A stretch of DNA of 64,000 nt from positions 1,773,269 to 1,837,268 of the forward strand of contig OZ244595.1 of assembly GCA_965218235.1 (NCBI GenBank), given 5' to 3'. Made by a program: the position numbers and the translations under genes. The notes beneath the pieces were generated by a model. It was not told the origin of the DNA. It saw only the letters and a list, made by a program, of their open reading frames with translations, and did no database searches. Below are positions 1-9,051 of this stretch, one piece after another; positions within the stretch are counted from its first letter, which is position 1, and each line of letters opens with the position of its first letter. Origin of the DNA: CADCWK01 sp965218235. Lineage in GTDB: Bacteria; Chloroflexota; Chloroflexia; Thermomicrobiales; UBA6265.

Positions 1-263
1 ATCTTCCCCGTGCGTTTTCGGAACTCACGGACGGCGGTCTTCGTCGGTAGGTCCGCGAGATCTGGGAAGGTCTCTACGGCTTCGATATGTTCTTCAGCCT
101 GTCGAAGAGTCGTCCGAGAGACGCCGATCTCTTTTGCAATGCTCTCATTCGACAGGGGGTCGGGGTTACTCTCGCCCCCGTATCCGTGATGTCGACCCGG
201 AACCGGACGCCGGGTCTGTTCGGTCTCGGACCCCTGCGGATCACTCCCCAGGTTCCCGACCAT
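1..263 (-). CDS. Partial HTH protein (runs off left edge)
   Basis: An open minus-strand frame runs from an ATG at 263 to the window edge with no stop, about 87 codons. Residues near 44-65 read like the helix-turn-helix of ParB-type or replication-type regulators ('SNESIAKEIGVSRTTLRQAE'), followed by a charged segment ending FRKRTGK. The first 40 residues are polar and low in complexity. The ribosome binding site is weak (GGAAG too close to the ATG), so the true start may lie further upstream, where the frame stays open into the neighbouring gene. Only the N-terminal portion is visible, so the role is unknown. The HTH call rests on pattern similarity only. Confidence 0.45.
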   Translation of the reverse strand, partial: MVGNLGSDPQGSETEQTRRPVPGRHHGYGGESNPDPLSNESIAKEIGVSRTTLRQAEEHIEAVETFPDLADLPTKTAVREFRKRTGK

Positions 264-351
264 CGGCTTCCGGTTCGCTCGTTCCGCCGCGACTTCACCT
301 GCGATGTCCTGACATGCCGCTGGATGCGCCGTAGTCGCCGGAGACGGGCAA

Positions 352-1260
352 CTAAGCCGGTACTGGTTCCCAGGGCTGGATGCGACGCCCAATCAGTGCA
401 CGAGTCGCCGATGTGTCGACGCTGGGTAGGTGAGTTTCGACCAGCCCCATCGTCTCCGCCGTCAAGCGCTCCAGGTCGTCGGCGGCGACGATGGGGTCGC
501 AAGCGAACAGAGCATCGATTCGATCCGCGATCTGCGCAGGCGCGAAGCGAAAGTCGTCCGCGAGTCGGTGAAGCCGCTTCAATTGAAACGTGGAGTAGTA
601 CCGGCGGTTCAATCCTGCCAGCACGCCGAAGAGTCGGAGCGCGGAATCAGAGAGCGCCTGGTGCCAGAAGACCGTCGCATCGCGTGGCGCCCAGCGCTCC
701 GGAGACAGCCAGAGCGGGACGATGCCTGGCAGATGATGGGCGACGGTGACACGCGCGAGACCTTCGGGGTAGTCCGCTGCCTGGCGCTTCCATCGGTCGA
801 TACGGTCTCCGCCGTGGAGCGCCCGTCCCCGAACAAGACCGATGATGGCCTTTTCCGTCAGGGTGCCTGGGACGTGGTCGTTCAAAACGGTCGACAGGTC
901 ACGCTCCCAGTCCGCGACGACCTGGAGTCCGATCTGACACTCTACGCCGTGAACTTCGTACTCTTCCGCTCTGCCTGGGTCCGGTTCGCGCCGGGCAATC
1001 AGTTCGCCCGCCGTCGCGTTTACGGTCGACCGGGCAGCGACCAGGTCTGACGTCGTCGGTGACTGGTCGTAGTAGAAGATCAGGTCGATATCCGAGTGTT
1101 GGTCACTGACCCCTTCCGCGACCGACCCCGTGACCAGGATCGCTGCGGGTCCCGTATGGCTAACGTACGCGTCGGCGACCGACTGGGCGATGTTCAGGAG
1201 ATAGCGACTCTCCGAAGTTGGTGACGTTGCAATCATCGGCAGCGACGACCTTCCTGGCAT
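352..1260 (-). CDS. Nucleotidyltransferase-domain protein
   Basis: This 302-residue protein carries the polymerase-beta-type nucleotidyltransferase signature: Gly45-Ser46 followed by Asp57-x-Asp59 in 'GSVAEGVSDQHSDIDLIFYY'. The acidic pair would bind metal for nucleotide transfer. The remaining ~230 residues are helical and resemble the C-terminal substrate-binding parts of stand-alone aminoglycoside-type or DUF4037-like nucleotidyltransferases, but I cannot name a substrate. The start at 1260 has no clear Shine-Dalgarno, and an ATG at 1236 is an alternative. It lies 88 bases upstream of the partial HTH gene on the same strand. Fold assignment is confident, function is not. Confidence 0.8.
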   Translation of the reverse strand: MPGRSSLPMIATSPTSESRYLLNIAQSVADAYVSHTGPAAILVTGSVAEGVSDQHSDIDLIFYYDQSPTTSDLVAARSTVNATAGELIARREPDPGRAEEYEVHGVECQIGLQVVADWERDLSTVLNDHVPGTLTEKAIIGLVRGRALHGGDRIDRWKRQAADYPEGLARVTVAHHLPGIVPLWLSPERWAPRDATVFWHQALSDSALRLFGVLAGLNRRYYSTFQLKRLHRLADDFRFAPAQIADRIDALFACDPIVAADDLERLTAETMGLVETHLPSVDTSATRALIGRRIQPWEPVPA

Positions 1261-1469
1261 GTTCGGACCGGCGGCGCGGGTTGCCAGTCAGGGACGGGCA
1301 ACTGATCGGGGGTGATCCGAGCGGATCGGAAGATGATCTCGAGTGGTCCAATCGCCCAGGCGGCCGCCATCTAACATTCACTCCCTATCAGGATCGGATC
1401 GATTTCACACCTGGCACCATCGGTCTCGGCTCATGGTGGGTGTGGCGAAGACGCTGGTTTCAGATCAGG

Positions 1470-1553
1470 TGCCGGAGAGGGGACTCGAACCCCTAAGGCC
1501 TTGCGGCCACCAGATCCTAAGTCTGGCGCGTCTGCCAATTTCGCCACCCCGGC
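1470..1553 (-). tRNA. tRNA-Leu (anticodon TAG)
   Basis: On the minus strand the 84 bases fold as a class II tRNA. The acceptor stem GCCGGGG pairs with CTCCGGC (one G-U), there is a D arm with TGGCGAAATTGGCAGA, an anticodon stem GCCAGA/TCTGGT with loop CTTAGGA (anticodon TAG), a long variable arm (GGCCGCAAGGCC) and a T arm GGGGTTCGAGTCCCC. The discriminator base is A, as expected for leucine. The next bases are CCT, so the 3' CCA is not fully encoded and must be added after transcription. Confidence 0.95.
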
Positions 1554-1801
1554 CTGGGAATGATGGTGCGTATCGGACGTTTCACCCTTCAGCGCAGGGC
1601 CCGGATCCGCGCCCGGAAGTGTACGCCAGTTCCGTTCGCGTCGGGCCAAATCGCTCGTCGCCCGCTCCATGCTGGACGGCCCCGGTTCCGGGTGCTATCG
1701 TCCGCCTGATCTAAGGTTTGGAGTGCTCAGAAGATGGTTGCCATTCGCGGCTGGGCCGGGACGCGAGCCCACGCCGGTTTCTACATTCATATGGTCGACG
1801 C

Positions 1802-1914
1802 CCGGCTGTCCTGAGCAATGCCCAGCAGGACAGCCGGAACGGGCGAGCCGCCGCAGGCTGGCACGGGTGCTCTCCGTGCGCGGCGACTCGCCCGTTCCCT
1901 GGTTTCCGGGGAAC
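1802..1914 (+). promoter_or_regulatory. Structured 5' leader of MFS gene with alternative folds
   Basis: Two consecutive perfect hairpins precede the MFS start. Hairpin 1 has a 12-bp stem 1802-1813/1826-1837. Hairpin 2 has an outer 12-bp stem 1836-1847/1887-1898, continued by 1849-1854/1880-1885 and 1861-1866/1874-1879, giving 24 pairs. In addition GTTCCC at 1894-1899 can pair with GGGAAC at 1909-1914, which overlaps the presumed ribosome binding site (GGGGAA) of the gene starting at 1919. This pairing uses the same bases (1894-1898) as the outer stem of hairpin 2, so the two folds exclude each other. This is the arrangement of a translational switch. No known riboswitch consensus was recognised. 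Confidence 0.5.
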
Positions 1915-1918
1915 ATCC

Positions 1919-3349
1919 ATGTCGGTCAATCGAATCGTCCGTCTCTTCTCTCGCCGTCGCCTCAACCAACAACGGCCGGCGACCGGGCGGGCCCAACCAG
2001 CCTCGTCCCGGCACGGGCGGACGGCCTTTCGCGATCTGTGGCTGGCGGCGACGATCTCGGACTTCGGTTTCTACGTCACGGCGCTTGCCCTGCCGCTGAC
2101 GGCCGCCATCACGCTCGACGCCAGCCCGTTTCAGATGGGGCTGCTGACGGCCGCCGAGTCGGTTCCCTACGTGCTTTTCGGGCTGCTGGCTGGTGTGGTC
2201 GTCGACCGCCTGCCCCGCAAGGCACTCCTGATCGCGACCGACTGGCTCCGCGCCGCACTCCTCGCGGTCATCCCGCTAATCGCCCTGACCGGCGGCCTCC
2301 GCTTCGCCATACTGATAGTGGTCGCCCTCGGAGTCGGCCTGTGCAGCCTGATCTTCCACGTCGCGCAGGCGTCCATCATGCCCACCCTCGTCGATCGCGA
2401 TGATCTTGCCGGGGCAAACGGTCGGCTGGAGGCAAGCGGGGCGACAGCCCAGGCGACTGGCCCCGGACTGGCCGGTCTGCTGATCGGCGCGTTGAGTGCC
2501 CCGGTTGCCATCACCGTCAACGCGCTCTCGTTCGCGGTCTCGGGTCTGATCCTCCGGCGCATCCCGAACCGCGAACGGGACAGCGATCGCGCCGGACAGG
2601 GCGAGCCCGTTGCGTCTGGTCTCGGGGACGGAGCCCGGAGCCCTCTGTCGGGACGGCTTCGGGCCACGACCGGCGAGATCGCGGACGGCCTGCAGATCCT
2701 GTTCTCGCAGCCGCTGCTGCGTGCCTCCCTACTCGCCAGCTCGACCATCAACCTGTTCGGGTACGTCTTCCTCGCCGTCTACATCCTGTTCATGGCGCGG
2801 ACGCTCGACCTCCCGGAGGTCACCATCGGGCTGATCCTGAGCAGCGGCGGGGTCGGTGCGGTCCTCGGGACGGTCGTCAGCCCCCCGCTTCGCCGCCGGC
2901 TTGGTTTCGGTTCGGCGATGGTCTGGGCGATGCTCGTCTGCGGGACGGCCAGCGTGCTGATTCCGCTGGCCTTCGTCTTCCCGTCAGCCGCGATCCCGCT
3001 CCTCGCCGCCGCCGAGCTCCTCCAGTACGGTGCCCTGGCCATGTTCAACATCGGTGGACGGACCCTGCGTCAGATCCTCGCCGGCGACGAATATCAGGGC
3101 CGGTTCAACGCGACCGCCCGCACACTCGCCAGTACCGGTACGCTGATCGGGAGCTTGCTCGGCGGACTGTTGGGAGGCTGGATCGGCCTGGGGAACACCC
3201 TGATCGTTGGAGCGGTCGGGATGATGCTGGCGATCCCCATCGTCCTGCTCTCACCGCTCCGGGCGCTCCGGGAACTGCCGGCCGACGACCAGCGTTCCAA
3301 GCCAGACCCGAGATTGCCCGCGGACTCCATTGCGGCGCGGACCACCTGA
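1919..3349 (+). CDS. MFS exporter (EntS/MFS_3-like)
   Basis: This is a 476-residue integral membrane protein with about 12 hydrophobic segments. It resembles enterobactin/macrolide-exporter-like MFS proteins (MFS_3 family): after a basic cytoplasmic N-terminus comes 'FRDLWLAATISDFGFYVTAL', then the loop motif 'LAGVVVDRLPRKALLIATDW' between helices 2 and 3, and a second half with 'GSLLGGLLGGWIGL'. It probably exports a drug-like or siderophore-like compound. The open frame extends upstream to 1718, but I place the start at ATG 1919. That start follows GGGGAA, and the upstream translation is arginine-rich and not protein-like. The leader just upstream is strongly structured. Confidence 0.85.
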   Translation: MSVNRIVRLFSRRRLNQQRPATGRAQPASSRHGRTAFRDLWLAATISDFGFYVTALALPLTAAITLDASPFQMGLLTAAESVPYVLFGLLAGVVVDRLPRKALLIATDWLRAALLAVIPLIALTGGLRFAILIVVALGVGLCSLIFHVAQASIMPTLVDRDDLAGANGRLEASGATAQATGPGLAGLLIGALSAPVAITVNALSFAVSGLILRRIPNRERDSDRAGQGEPVASGLGDGARSPLSGRLRATTGEIADGLQILFSQPLLRASLLASSTINLFGYVFLAVYILFMARTLDLPEVTIGLILSSGGVGAVLGTVVSPPLRRRLGFGSAMVWAMLVCGTASVLIPLAFVFPSAAIPLLAAAELLQYGALAMFNIGGRTLRQILAGDEYQGRFNATARTLASTGTLIGSLLGGLLGGWIGLGNTLIVGAVGMMLAIPIVLLSPLRALRELPADDQRSKPDPRLPADSIAARTT

Positions 3350-3403
3350 CACAACCAGACGCGAGTCAGTCGACCTGACGCCTTTCCCGCGACCGCCATG
3401 CGA

Positions 3404-3419
3404 ACATTCCATCGAATGT
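3404..3419. repeat. Palindrome upstream of M20 peptidase
   Basis: ACATTC-CATC-GAATGT is a perfect 6-4-6 inverted repeat, 55 bases before the peptidase start. It could be an operator, but no promoter elements could be assigned around it. Confidence 0.25.
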
Positions 3420-3474
3420 AGCCGAGATCGGGCCCTGAACGGCCAGACCCGATTGCCCCTGACGGAGCTTCACG

Positions 3475-4869
3475 ATGACGACACCGGGAACCGGGCTTCC
3501 GATCAACTACACCGACCTCGGCCAGGCCGCCGCCGACCATCTCCAGGCGCTGCTGCGGATCGACACGACCAATCCACCGGGCAACGAGACACAGGCGGCC
3601 GAGTACATCGCGGGCTTCTGCCGGGCGGCCGGGCTGGAAACCGAGATCGTCGAATCCGCGCCCGGACGCGGCAACATCGTCGCCCGGCTGCGGAGCGCCA
3701 ACCCGACGGGCCGGCCGATCATGCTGACCGGGCACAGCGACGTCGTCTCCGTCGAACGCGACAAGTGGGAGCGCGACCCGTTTGGCGGCGAGCTGGTCGG
3801 GCAGTACCTCTGGGGCCGCGGCGCGCTGGACATGAAGAGCCAGGTGGCGGCGGAGCTGGCCGTCATGATGGCAATCGCCGATCAGGGGCTGACCCTCGAC
3901 CGGGACCTGATCTTGGCGGTCTTCGCCGACGAGGAGACCGGGGGCGACCTTGGCGCGGCGTGGCTCTGGGAGCATCGACCGGAACTGCTCGACGCCGAAT
4001 ACGCGATCAACGAGGGCGGCGGGACCGCGTTGCGGCTCAACGACCAGACCTTCTATCTCTGCCAGACCGGCGAGAAAGGGGCCAGCCGGCTCCGGATCAC
4101 GGCCAGCGGCTCACCGGGACACGCGTCGGTGCCGCTCGACGACACCGCGATGCACCGGGTCGGCGAGGCGCTGGTCCGGCTGACCGCCTGGACCTCGCCA
4201 ACCCGGCTCACCGAGCCCGTCCGCCAGATGCTGAAGACGATCGCGCCCGTGCTGACGGACGACGCGAAGGGCCAGGTCCAGCGACTGCTCGACGCGCCTG
4301 ACGGCGAGCTGGCCTGGGACGAGATTGACCGGCTCGGGCTCCCCTTCGACCAGGAGATGATGGAGATGCTGCGGGCGACGACCCGCGACACGGCCGTCCC
4401 GACGATCATCCACGGTGGGCACCGGATCAACGTGATCCCGTCCGAGATCGTGCTCGACGTCGACGGCCGCGTCCTGCCCGGCACTGACCCGTCCGAATGG
4501 CGCGACCGGGTCCAGCGAGTCGTGGGCGATGGCGTCACGGTTGAGCTCATTTCCGAGGAGACCGGCCTGATGGCCGACCCGACCTCGCCGTTCTTCGACG
4601 CCATCGCTGCGACGATCAGCGCGATCGACTCCGGCGCCAGCGTCGCGCCGTTCCTGGTCTCGGGCGGGACCGACGCTGGGAACATCCCCGGCGTGAAGGT
4701 CTACGGCTTCTTCCCTTTTCCGCCGAGTGAGCGGAACGCGGAGTACGCCCCGCTCATGCATGGGCACGACGAGCGGATCCATATCGACGATCTCGCGTTC
4801 GCGACCCGGTTCCTCTACGACCTCGTCGTCCGGTTCGCTGGCAGGCGAGCGCGTACTGACGATCACTGA
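3475..4869 (+). CDS. M20 family metallopeptidase (ArgE/DapE-like)
   Basis: This 464-residue cytoplasmic hydrolase belongs to the M20/M25/M40 family, which cleaves the amide of N-acyl amino acids or dipeptides with two zinc ions. Visible sites are His87 in 'TGHSDVVSV', the bridging Asp119 in 'GRGALDMKS' and the Glu153-Glu154 pair (catalytic base and zinc ligand) in 'FADEETGGDLG'. The dimerisation lid follows in the middle, and late 'FLVSGGTDAGN' plus a C-terminal His fit the remaining ligand region. A GGAG lies 9-10 bases before the ATG. Substrate cannot be told from the sequence. The neighbour downstream is a dehydrogenase on the same strand, 112 bases away. Confidence 0.9.
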   Translation: MTTPGTGLPINYTDLGQAAADHLQALLRIDTTNPPGNETQAAEYIAGFCRAAGLETEIVESAPGRGNIVARLRSANPTGRPIMLTGHSDVVSVERDKWERDPFGGELVGQYLWGRGALDMKSQVAAELAVMMAIADQGLTLDRDLILAVFADEETGGDLGAAWLWEHRPELLDAEYAINEGGGTALRLNDQTFYLCQTGEKGASRLRITASGSPGHASVPLDDTAMHRVGEALVRLTAWTSPTRLTEPVRQMLKTIAPVLTDDAKGQVQRLLDAPDGELAWDEIDRLGLPFDQEMMEMLRATTRDTAVPTIIHGGHRINVIPSEIVLDVDGRVLPGTDPSEWRDRVQRVVGDGVTVELISEETGLMADPTSPFFDAIAATISAIDSGASVAPFLVSGGTDAGNIPGVKVYGFFPFPPSERNAEYAPLMHGHDERIHIDDLAFATRFLYDLVVRFAGRRARTDDH

Positions 4870-4981
4870 CCCCCGCTGGAACGACCCAGGATCCGCAAGC
4901 GAGTGTGCGACACTATCGAGCGGCACGAGAGCGCGTGCGACACGCACTGAATCCGCGCAGACCGCGGGAGGATCAGGTTCT

Positions 4982-6040
4982 ATGCTTCGCGTTGGAATCA
5001 TCGGCGCCGGTGGCATCGTCCGGGCCCGGCACGCTCCGGCCTGGAACAGGCAGCAACTGGCGGGTACCGCGCAGGTGACCGCGATCTCGGATCTCTTCGA
5101 GGAACCGGCCCAGGCCATCGCCGACTCACTGGAGCACAACGGCGAGAAGCCGGTCGTCTACACCGACTTCAACAAGCTGATCGCCGAGGCGCCGATCGAC
5201 GCCGTCGACATCTGCCTGCCGCACCACCTCCACGCGGCGGCGATCATGGCGGCGGTCCAGCACGGCAAGCACGTCATCTGCGAGAAGCCGATGTGCATCT
5301 CCCTCCGGGAGGCCGACGAGATCGTCGCCGCCGTCGATGCCGCCGGCATCACCTACATGTCCGGCCACAACGAGCTGTTCCACCCAGCCCTGGTCGCCGG
5401 GCGCCGGGCGATCGAGCAGGGCGTGGCCGGAAAACCGTTCCTGATCCGCTCGCATGAGTTCCCCGGCCGTTACAACAGCTCAGGCGTTCCCGGCCGGGAG
5501 CCGGTCGCGACGAACATGGTTGGCTGGCGGGCGAGCAAGGAGACGATGGGCGGCGGCGTCCTGATCGACAAGGGCTACCACCCGACCTACATCCTGCTGG
5601 CCCTGGCCCGCAGTGAGCCGGTCAAGGTCACGGCGATGATGAACACCTTCGTCGCCCAGATGGACGGCGAGGACACCGCCCTCGTCCTCGTCGAGTTCGC
5701 CGACGGCAGCATCGGCCAGATCTTCACGGGCGAGGGGTTCATCTTCCCGGCCAATGACGCCAAGTTCCACTTCGTCGGCTCGCAGGGCGAGGTCTACGGC
5801 GACCGCGTCACGGCGCATATCAAGCCGCGCGGCTTCGATGAGCCCTCGACGGTGACGGCGAAGAACTACGCCGGTGACACGACGTTCGACGACGAGATCG
5901 CCCACTTCGTTGACGCTGTCGAGACCAAGCGCAAGCCGATCCAGGACCACTACGACGGCCGCCGCGTCCTCGAAGTCATTCAGGCCGCCTATCAGTCGGT
6001 CGAGACCGGCACGACGGTCAGCCTGCCACTCACGCGCTGA
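4982..6040 (+). CDS. Gfo/Idh/MocA family oxidoreductase
   Basis: This 352-residue NAD(P)-dependent dehydrogenase has the N-terminal Rossmann motif 'GIIGAGGIVRARHAPAW' (residues 5-21) and the family's EKP motif at 101-103 ('CEKPMCISLREAD'). The C-terminal half is the alpha/beta substrate-binding domain. Members oxidise or reduce sugars, sugar acids and cyclitols. The open frame begins at 4727, but the first 85 codons are not protein-like and overlap the M20 gene. ATG 4982 follows GGGAGG with about 10 bases of spacing and starts directly at the Rossmann strand. A perfect hairpin follows the stop. Confidence 0.9.
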   Translation: MLRVGIIGAGGIVRARHAPAWNRQQLAGTAQVTAISDLFEEPAQAIADSLEHNGEKPVVYTDFNKLIAEAPIDAVDICLPHHLHAAAIMAAVQHGKHVICEKPMCISLREADEIVAAVDAAGITYMSGHNELFHPALVAGRRAIEQGVAGKPFLIRSHEFPGRYNSSGVPGREPVATNMVGWRASKETMGGGVLIDKGYHPTYILLALARSEPVKVTAMMNTFVAQMDGEDTALVLVEFADGSIGQIFTGEGFIFPANDAKFHFVGSQGEVYGDRVTAHIKPRGFDEPSTVTAKNYAGDTTFDDEIAHFVDAVETKRKPIQDHYDGRRVLEVIQAAYQSVETGTTVSLPLTR

Positions 6041-6066
6041 TCCATCCAATGTAACGATGACCACAC

Positions 6067-6108
6067 GAGAGCCTCTGCCGAGTCCGGCAGAGGCTCTCGT
6101 CTTTCCCG
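6067..6108 (+). terminator. Hairpin terminator after Gfo/Idh/MocA gene
   Basis: A perfect 14-bp stem (6067-6080 with 6085-6098, loop AGTC) is followed by GTCTTTCCCGTT. It sits 27 bases past the stop of the dehydrogenase and 36 before the end of the convergent permease gene, so it may serve both directions. Confidence 0.75.
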
Positions 6109-6144
6109 TTCCAACATGATCCCGGAGCTATGGCGTCAATTTGG

Positions 6145-8307
6145 TTATGTCATCCAGCGAGTTCGCTGCGGTCCGTCGGTCCGCTTGTCCGTCACGCCCA
6201 GCCGGCCGATGGCGAGCGCTCCCACGATTGCTCCGACGACAGCGGCCACTCCGGTCCAGAGCATGATCGCTGGATCGGGCTGTCCACCGGCCAGACGGTG
6301 GAAGGCCCAGAGGTTGACCCAGCCCAGCAGCATCCCGCCCCCGACGATCGACACGTACGGAATCAGGAACGCCAGTATCTCGACCTGGCGGAGTCCTCGC
6401 CGCGTCAGCCCGAGTACGGTCAGGATCGACCGATCGGCGACCGTCGCGATCATCCGGTCAATGACGGCGAGGTAAGCGGCCAGTGCTGCTATGACGATCG
6501 CGAGCAGGATACCGGCGTTGACATAGGCGGCCTTGGCCGGTGGTTTCACGCCGCTCGTACCCGCCGACATCGTCTGGATCCCGACGAAGCGGTCGAGCGG
6601 CGTTGCAGCCCCGACCCGTGCCCGGAGCTCGTCCTCGGCCCCATTGCTCAGGACGACGACCTGCCGAACGATTGTGGAGCTGTCAATCGCCAGCTCCGGG
6701 TCCGCGATGACCGGCGACGTTACCCCAGCCAGCATCAACCGCTGTTTCAGAAGATCCGGGATGACAGCTGGCTGCTCTGGGTCGCAGGGGTCGGGCTGAA
6801 TCCCGAGCGATCCGGCGATCGCTGTGCAATCTCCGCCGATCACCGTCGCCACGCCAGTGATCTGATTCGACTCCGATTCGCGTTCAACGGACGAGTCGAG
6901 CGGGAACACGCCGTTCGGGGCAACGTCGGTAGCGAGCATATCAATATCGGCCGATGTGGTGGATCTGAACGTGACCAACACGGAGCTCGGCCCATCACCC
7001 TGCTCGACCAGGTAGGACGCTGCGCCATTGACTTCCTGCAGGTAGCCGTATGAAACGCTGACGATGATCGCCACCGACGCCAGCACGGTGAATGGCCGGC
7101 CGATCCTCGCGGCACTTGCCACGAGACGTCGCCCGGCGAGCAGCGAAGGGACCGGACCACTTTCCGCGATTGCGGCGCCGATCGGCTGGATGATGCGTGG
7201 CAGGACGATGGGGATCAGCACGACCGTCGCAAGGAGTCCAAGGTAGAACGCGTTCAGATTGCGATTGGTCGCCGAAATGACCGTCACGGTAACTGGAATG
7301 ACGAGCAGGATTGGCCCGACGGTCCGCAAGCTGAACGCGCGAGCCGAGCGTACCTCTCGCTTGCGACGCAGGAGCGAAAGGCCGTTTTGAAGCAACACCA
7401 TCGCGACGACAGCGGCGATCAGCCCGGCCCCCACCAGACCAAGGGCCAGGACCGACAGATCCGTATCGCCCGCGACGAGCTGGTTGTCGATGATCGGGAA
7501 CCTTGGGATCGAGTCATCGACACCCGCCCAGAGCGTGATCACGAGGATGAACGGTGGTACGGCAAGGGCCAGCGTCTCAGCCAGGATCAGCCGCCTCGTC
7601 CACGCCCGGCTCGCTCCGAGCAGTCTGAGCGTCGCGATTCGTTCCGCGCGCAGGGATGAGGCGGCCGTCAGTCCGAGGAACAGGAGCAGCGCGGCGGGAA
7701 TGACCACGAAGCCAAGTGAGCCGACGATAGCCTCATTCTCGTTCGGGAGCGTCTCAACGGCGAAGTTCTCGTACGGCTGACCTTTCGAAGGTTCACCGAA
7801 CCCGCTGATTCGCACGGAAATGGTCGCTGGATCGACAGGATCGATCGGCCGCACCCACGCGATCAACTCGTTGCGGCCCATGATGCCCGCGGAACCCAGT
7901 TCGCTAAAGTGGGGGAAACGCGGTGCCAGGTCGGGATCACGCTCGATCGCCCGGGCGAGGGCCGGCGACACGACGGCACCGCCCGGTTCCGGCAACGTCG
8001 CCATCCCTGGAGGCAAGACCGGACTACTGGCGCTCGACGGCGCGATCCACATGATCGGGACGAAGCCCTCTCCCGAAAAGATGCTCCCACGAGCCACGAG
8101 CAGGAGATCCGAGGGCAAGGCCTGATCGGCGATGTATGCGGTCCGAGCATTCAACCGGTCCTCCTGGTGACCGATTGCCGCAAGAAAGCTCACCGCGAAC
8201 AGCACCAACCCGGCTGAAACGGCCGATGCCACAATCACGGCGATCCGTCGCCATCGATGTTCCGGACGACGACTCAGGGCGAGCAGGATGGCAAGTCGGG
8301 CGATCAT
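6145..8307 (-). CDS. FtsX/MacB-like ABC transporter permease
   Basis: This 720-residue membrane protein of the FtsX-like permease class has an N-terminal transmembrane helix (about residues 22-45) and an extracytoplasmic domain. A first block of helices follows near 195-310 ('GLTAASSLRAERIATLRLLG' is the typical cytoplasmic coupling stretch), then a second extracytoplasmic domain and a final helix block from about 590. The repeat 'ADRSILTVLGLTRRGLRQVE' near the end is the second coupling segment. Its ATG overlaps the stop of the upstream ATPase gene by four bases (ATGA), so the two are translationally coupled. It probably exports or remodels an envelope substrate, which is unknown. Confidence 0.85.
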   Translation of the reverse strand: MIARLAILLALSRRPEHRWRRIAVIVASAVSAGLVLFAVSFLAAIGHQEDRLNARTAYIADQALPSDLLLVARGSIFSGEGFVPIMWIAPSSASSPVLPPGMATLPEPGGAVVSPALARAIERDPDLAPRFPHFSELGSAGIMGRNELIAWVRPIDPVDPATISVRISGFGEPSKGQPYENFAVETLPNENEAIVGSLGFVVIPAALLLFLGLTAASSLRAERIATLRLLGASRAWTRRLILAETLALAVPPFILVITLWAGVDDSIPRFPIIDNQLVAGDTDLSVLALGLVGAGLIAAVVAMVLLQNGLSLLRRKREVRSARAFSLRTVGPILLVIPVTVTVISATNRNLNAFYLGLLATVVLIPIVLPRIIQPIGAAIAESGPVPSLLAGRRLVASAARIGRPFTVLASVAIIVSVSYGYLQEVNGAASYLVEQGDGPSSVLVTFRSTTSADIDMLATDVAPNGVFPLDSSVERESESNQITGVATVIGGDCTAIAGSLGIQPDPCDPEQPAVIPDLLKQRLMLAGVTSPVIADPELAIDSSTIVRQVVVLSNGAEDELRARVGAATPLDRFVGIQTMSAGTSGVKPPAKAAYVNAGILLAIVIAALAAYLAVIDRMIATVADRSILTVLGLTRRGLRQVEILAFLIPYVSIVGGGMLLGWVNLWAFHRLAGGQPDPAIMLWTGVAAVVGAIVGALAIGRLGVTDKRTDGPQRTRWMT

Positions 8308-8999
8308 GCGCGCCGCCGATCGTCGATCGGAACCAGGGCCGGATGCCGGATCTCGACGAGCCGTTCCTCCTGGAAGCGCAGGACCCGATCGACTCGACCA
8401 GCAACGAGCGGATCGTGGGTCGCAATCATGACCCCGACGCCGGACGACCGGGCCCGTTCACGCAGCAGCTCGATCAGGATCAGTGCGTTCGCCTCATCGA
8501 GCGCGCCGGTCGGTTCGTCAGCCAGAACGAGCGTCGGATTGGTCGATAGGGCTCGCGCTACGGAAACCCGCTGACGTTCGCCTCCCGACAACTCATCCGG
8601 GAACGCCGACAATCGATCCCCAAGACCGAGTGTCTCCAGCAGCGTCCAACCCCGCCGTTCGGCTTCAGCCTTCCTTATCCTTTGAAGCCGCAAGAGCAGC
8701 GAGACGTTTTCCAGGACCGAGAGTTCGGGCAAGAGTTCGCCGAACTGGAAGATCATCCCGATGTGCCGAAGCCTGAAAGCCGCACGGGCTGAGGAGCTGA
8801 TTCGCGCGATATCAGTGTCACCGATGACGATTGATCCCCGATCCGGCAACGAAATCCCAGCCAGGCAGTTGAGCAGCGTGGTCTTTCCCGAGCCGGACAG
8901 CCCCATCACCGCGACTATCTCGCCCGGTTCCACCGCGATTCGAGCGCTGTCGAGCAAGGTTCTTGGTCCGATTCGAATATGAAGATCCGTCCCCAACAA
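8304..8999 (-). CDS. ABC transporter ATP-binding protein (LolD/MacB type)
   Basis: This 231-residue ATPase has Walker A 'GLSGSGKTT' (33-41), Q-loop 'FQFGELLPELSVLENV', signature 'LSGGERQR' (138-145), Walker B 'LVLADE' (158-163) with the D-loop, and H-loop His196. It energises the adjacent FtsX-like permease. The reading frame has a stop shortly upstream and contains only TTG codons before the conserved part, so the start is TTG at 8999. A strong GGAGGTGA lies 12 bases before it, a long spacing. The upstream secreted-protein gene on the same strand is separated by a terminator hairpin. Confidence 0.9.
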   Translation of the reverse strand: MLGTDLHIRIGPRTLLDSARIAVEPGEIVAVMGLSGSGKTTLLNCLAGISLPDRGSIVIGDTDIARISSSARAAFRLRHIGMIFQFGELLPELSVLENVSLLLRLQRIRKAEAERRGWTLLETLGLGDRLSAFPDELSGGERQRVSVARALSTNPTLVLADEPTGALDEANALILIELLRERARSSGVGVMIATHDPLVAGRVDRVLRFQEERLVEIRHPALVPIDDRRRA

Positions 9000-9051
9000 T
9001 GAATACAGGGGTCACCTCCAGCCTTTAGAGAGCGGTCCATCGCGAAAGTAC

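Noticed and set aside
1431..1670. Minus-strand frame of 79 codons containing VAKLADAPDLGSGG-like sequence
   Set aside because: It is the translation of the tRNA-Leu gene and its flanks, a well-known spurious prediction.
1718..1918. N-terminal extension of the MFS protein
   Set aside because: It would force translation through the leader hairpins; the residues are Arg/Pro-rich and not like any MFS N-terminus.
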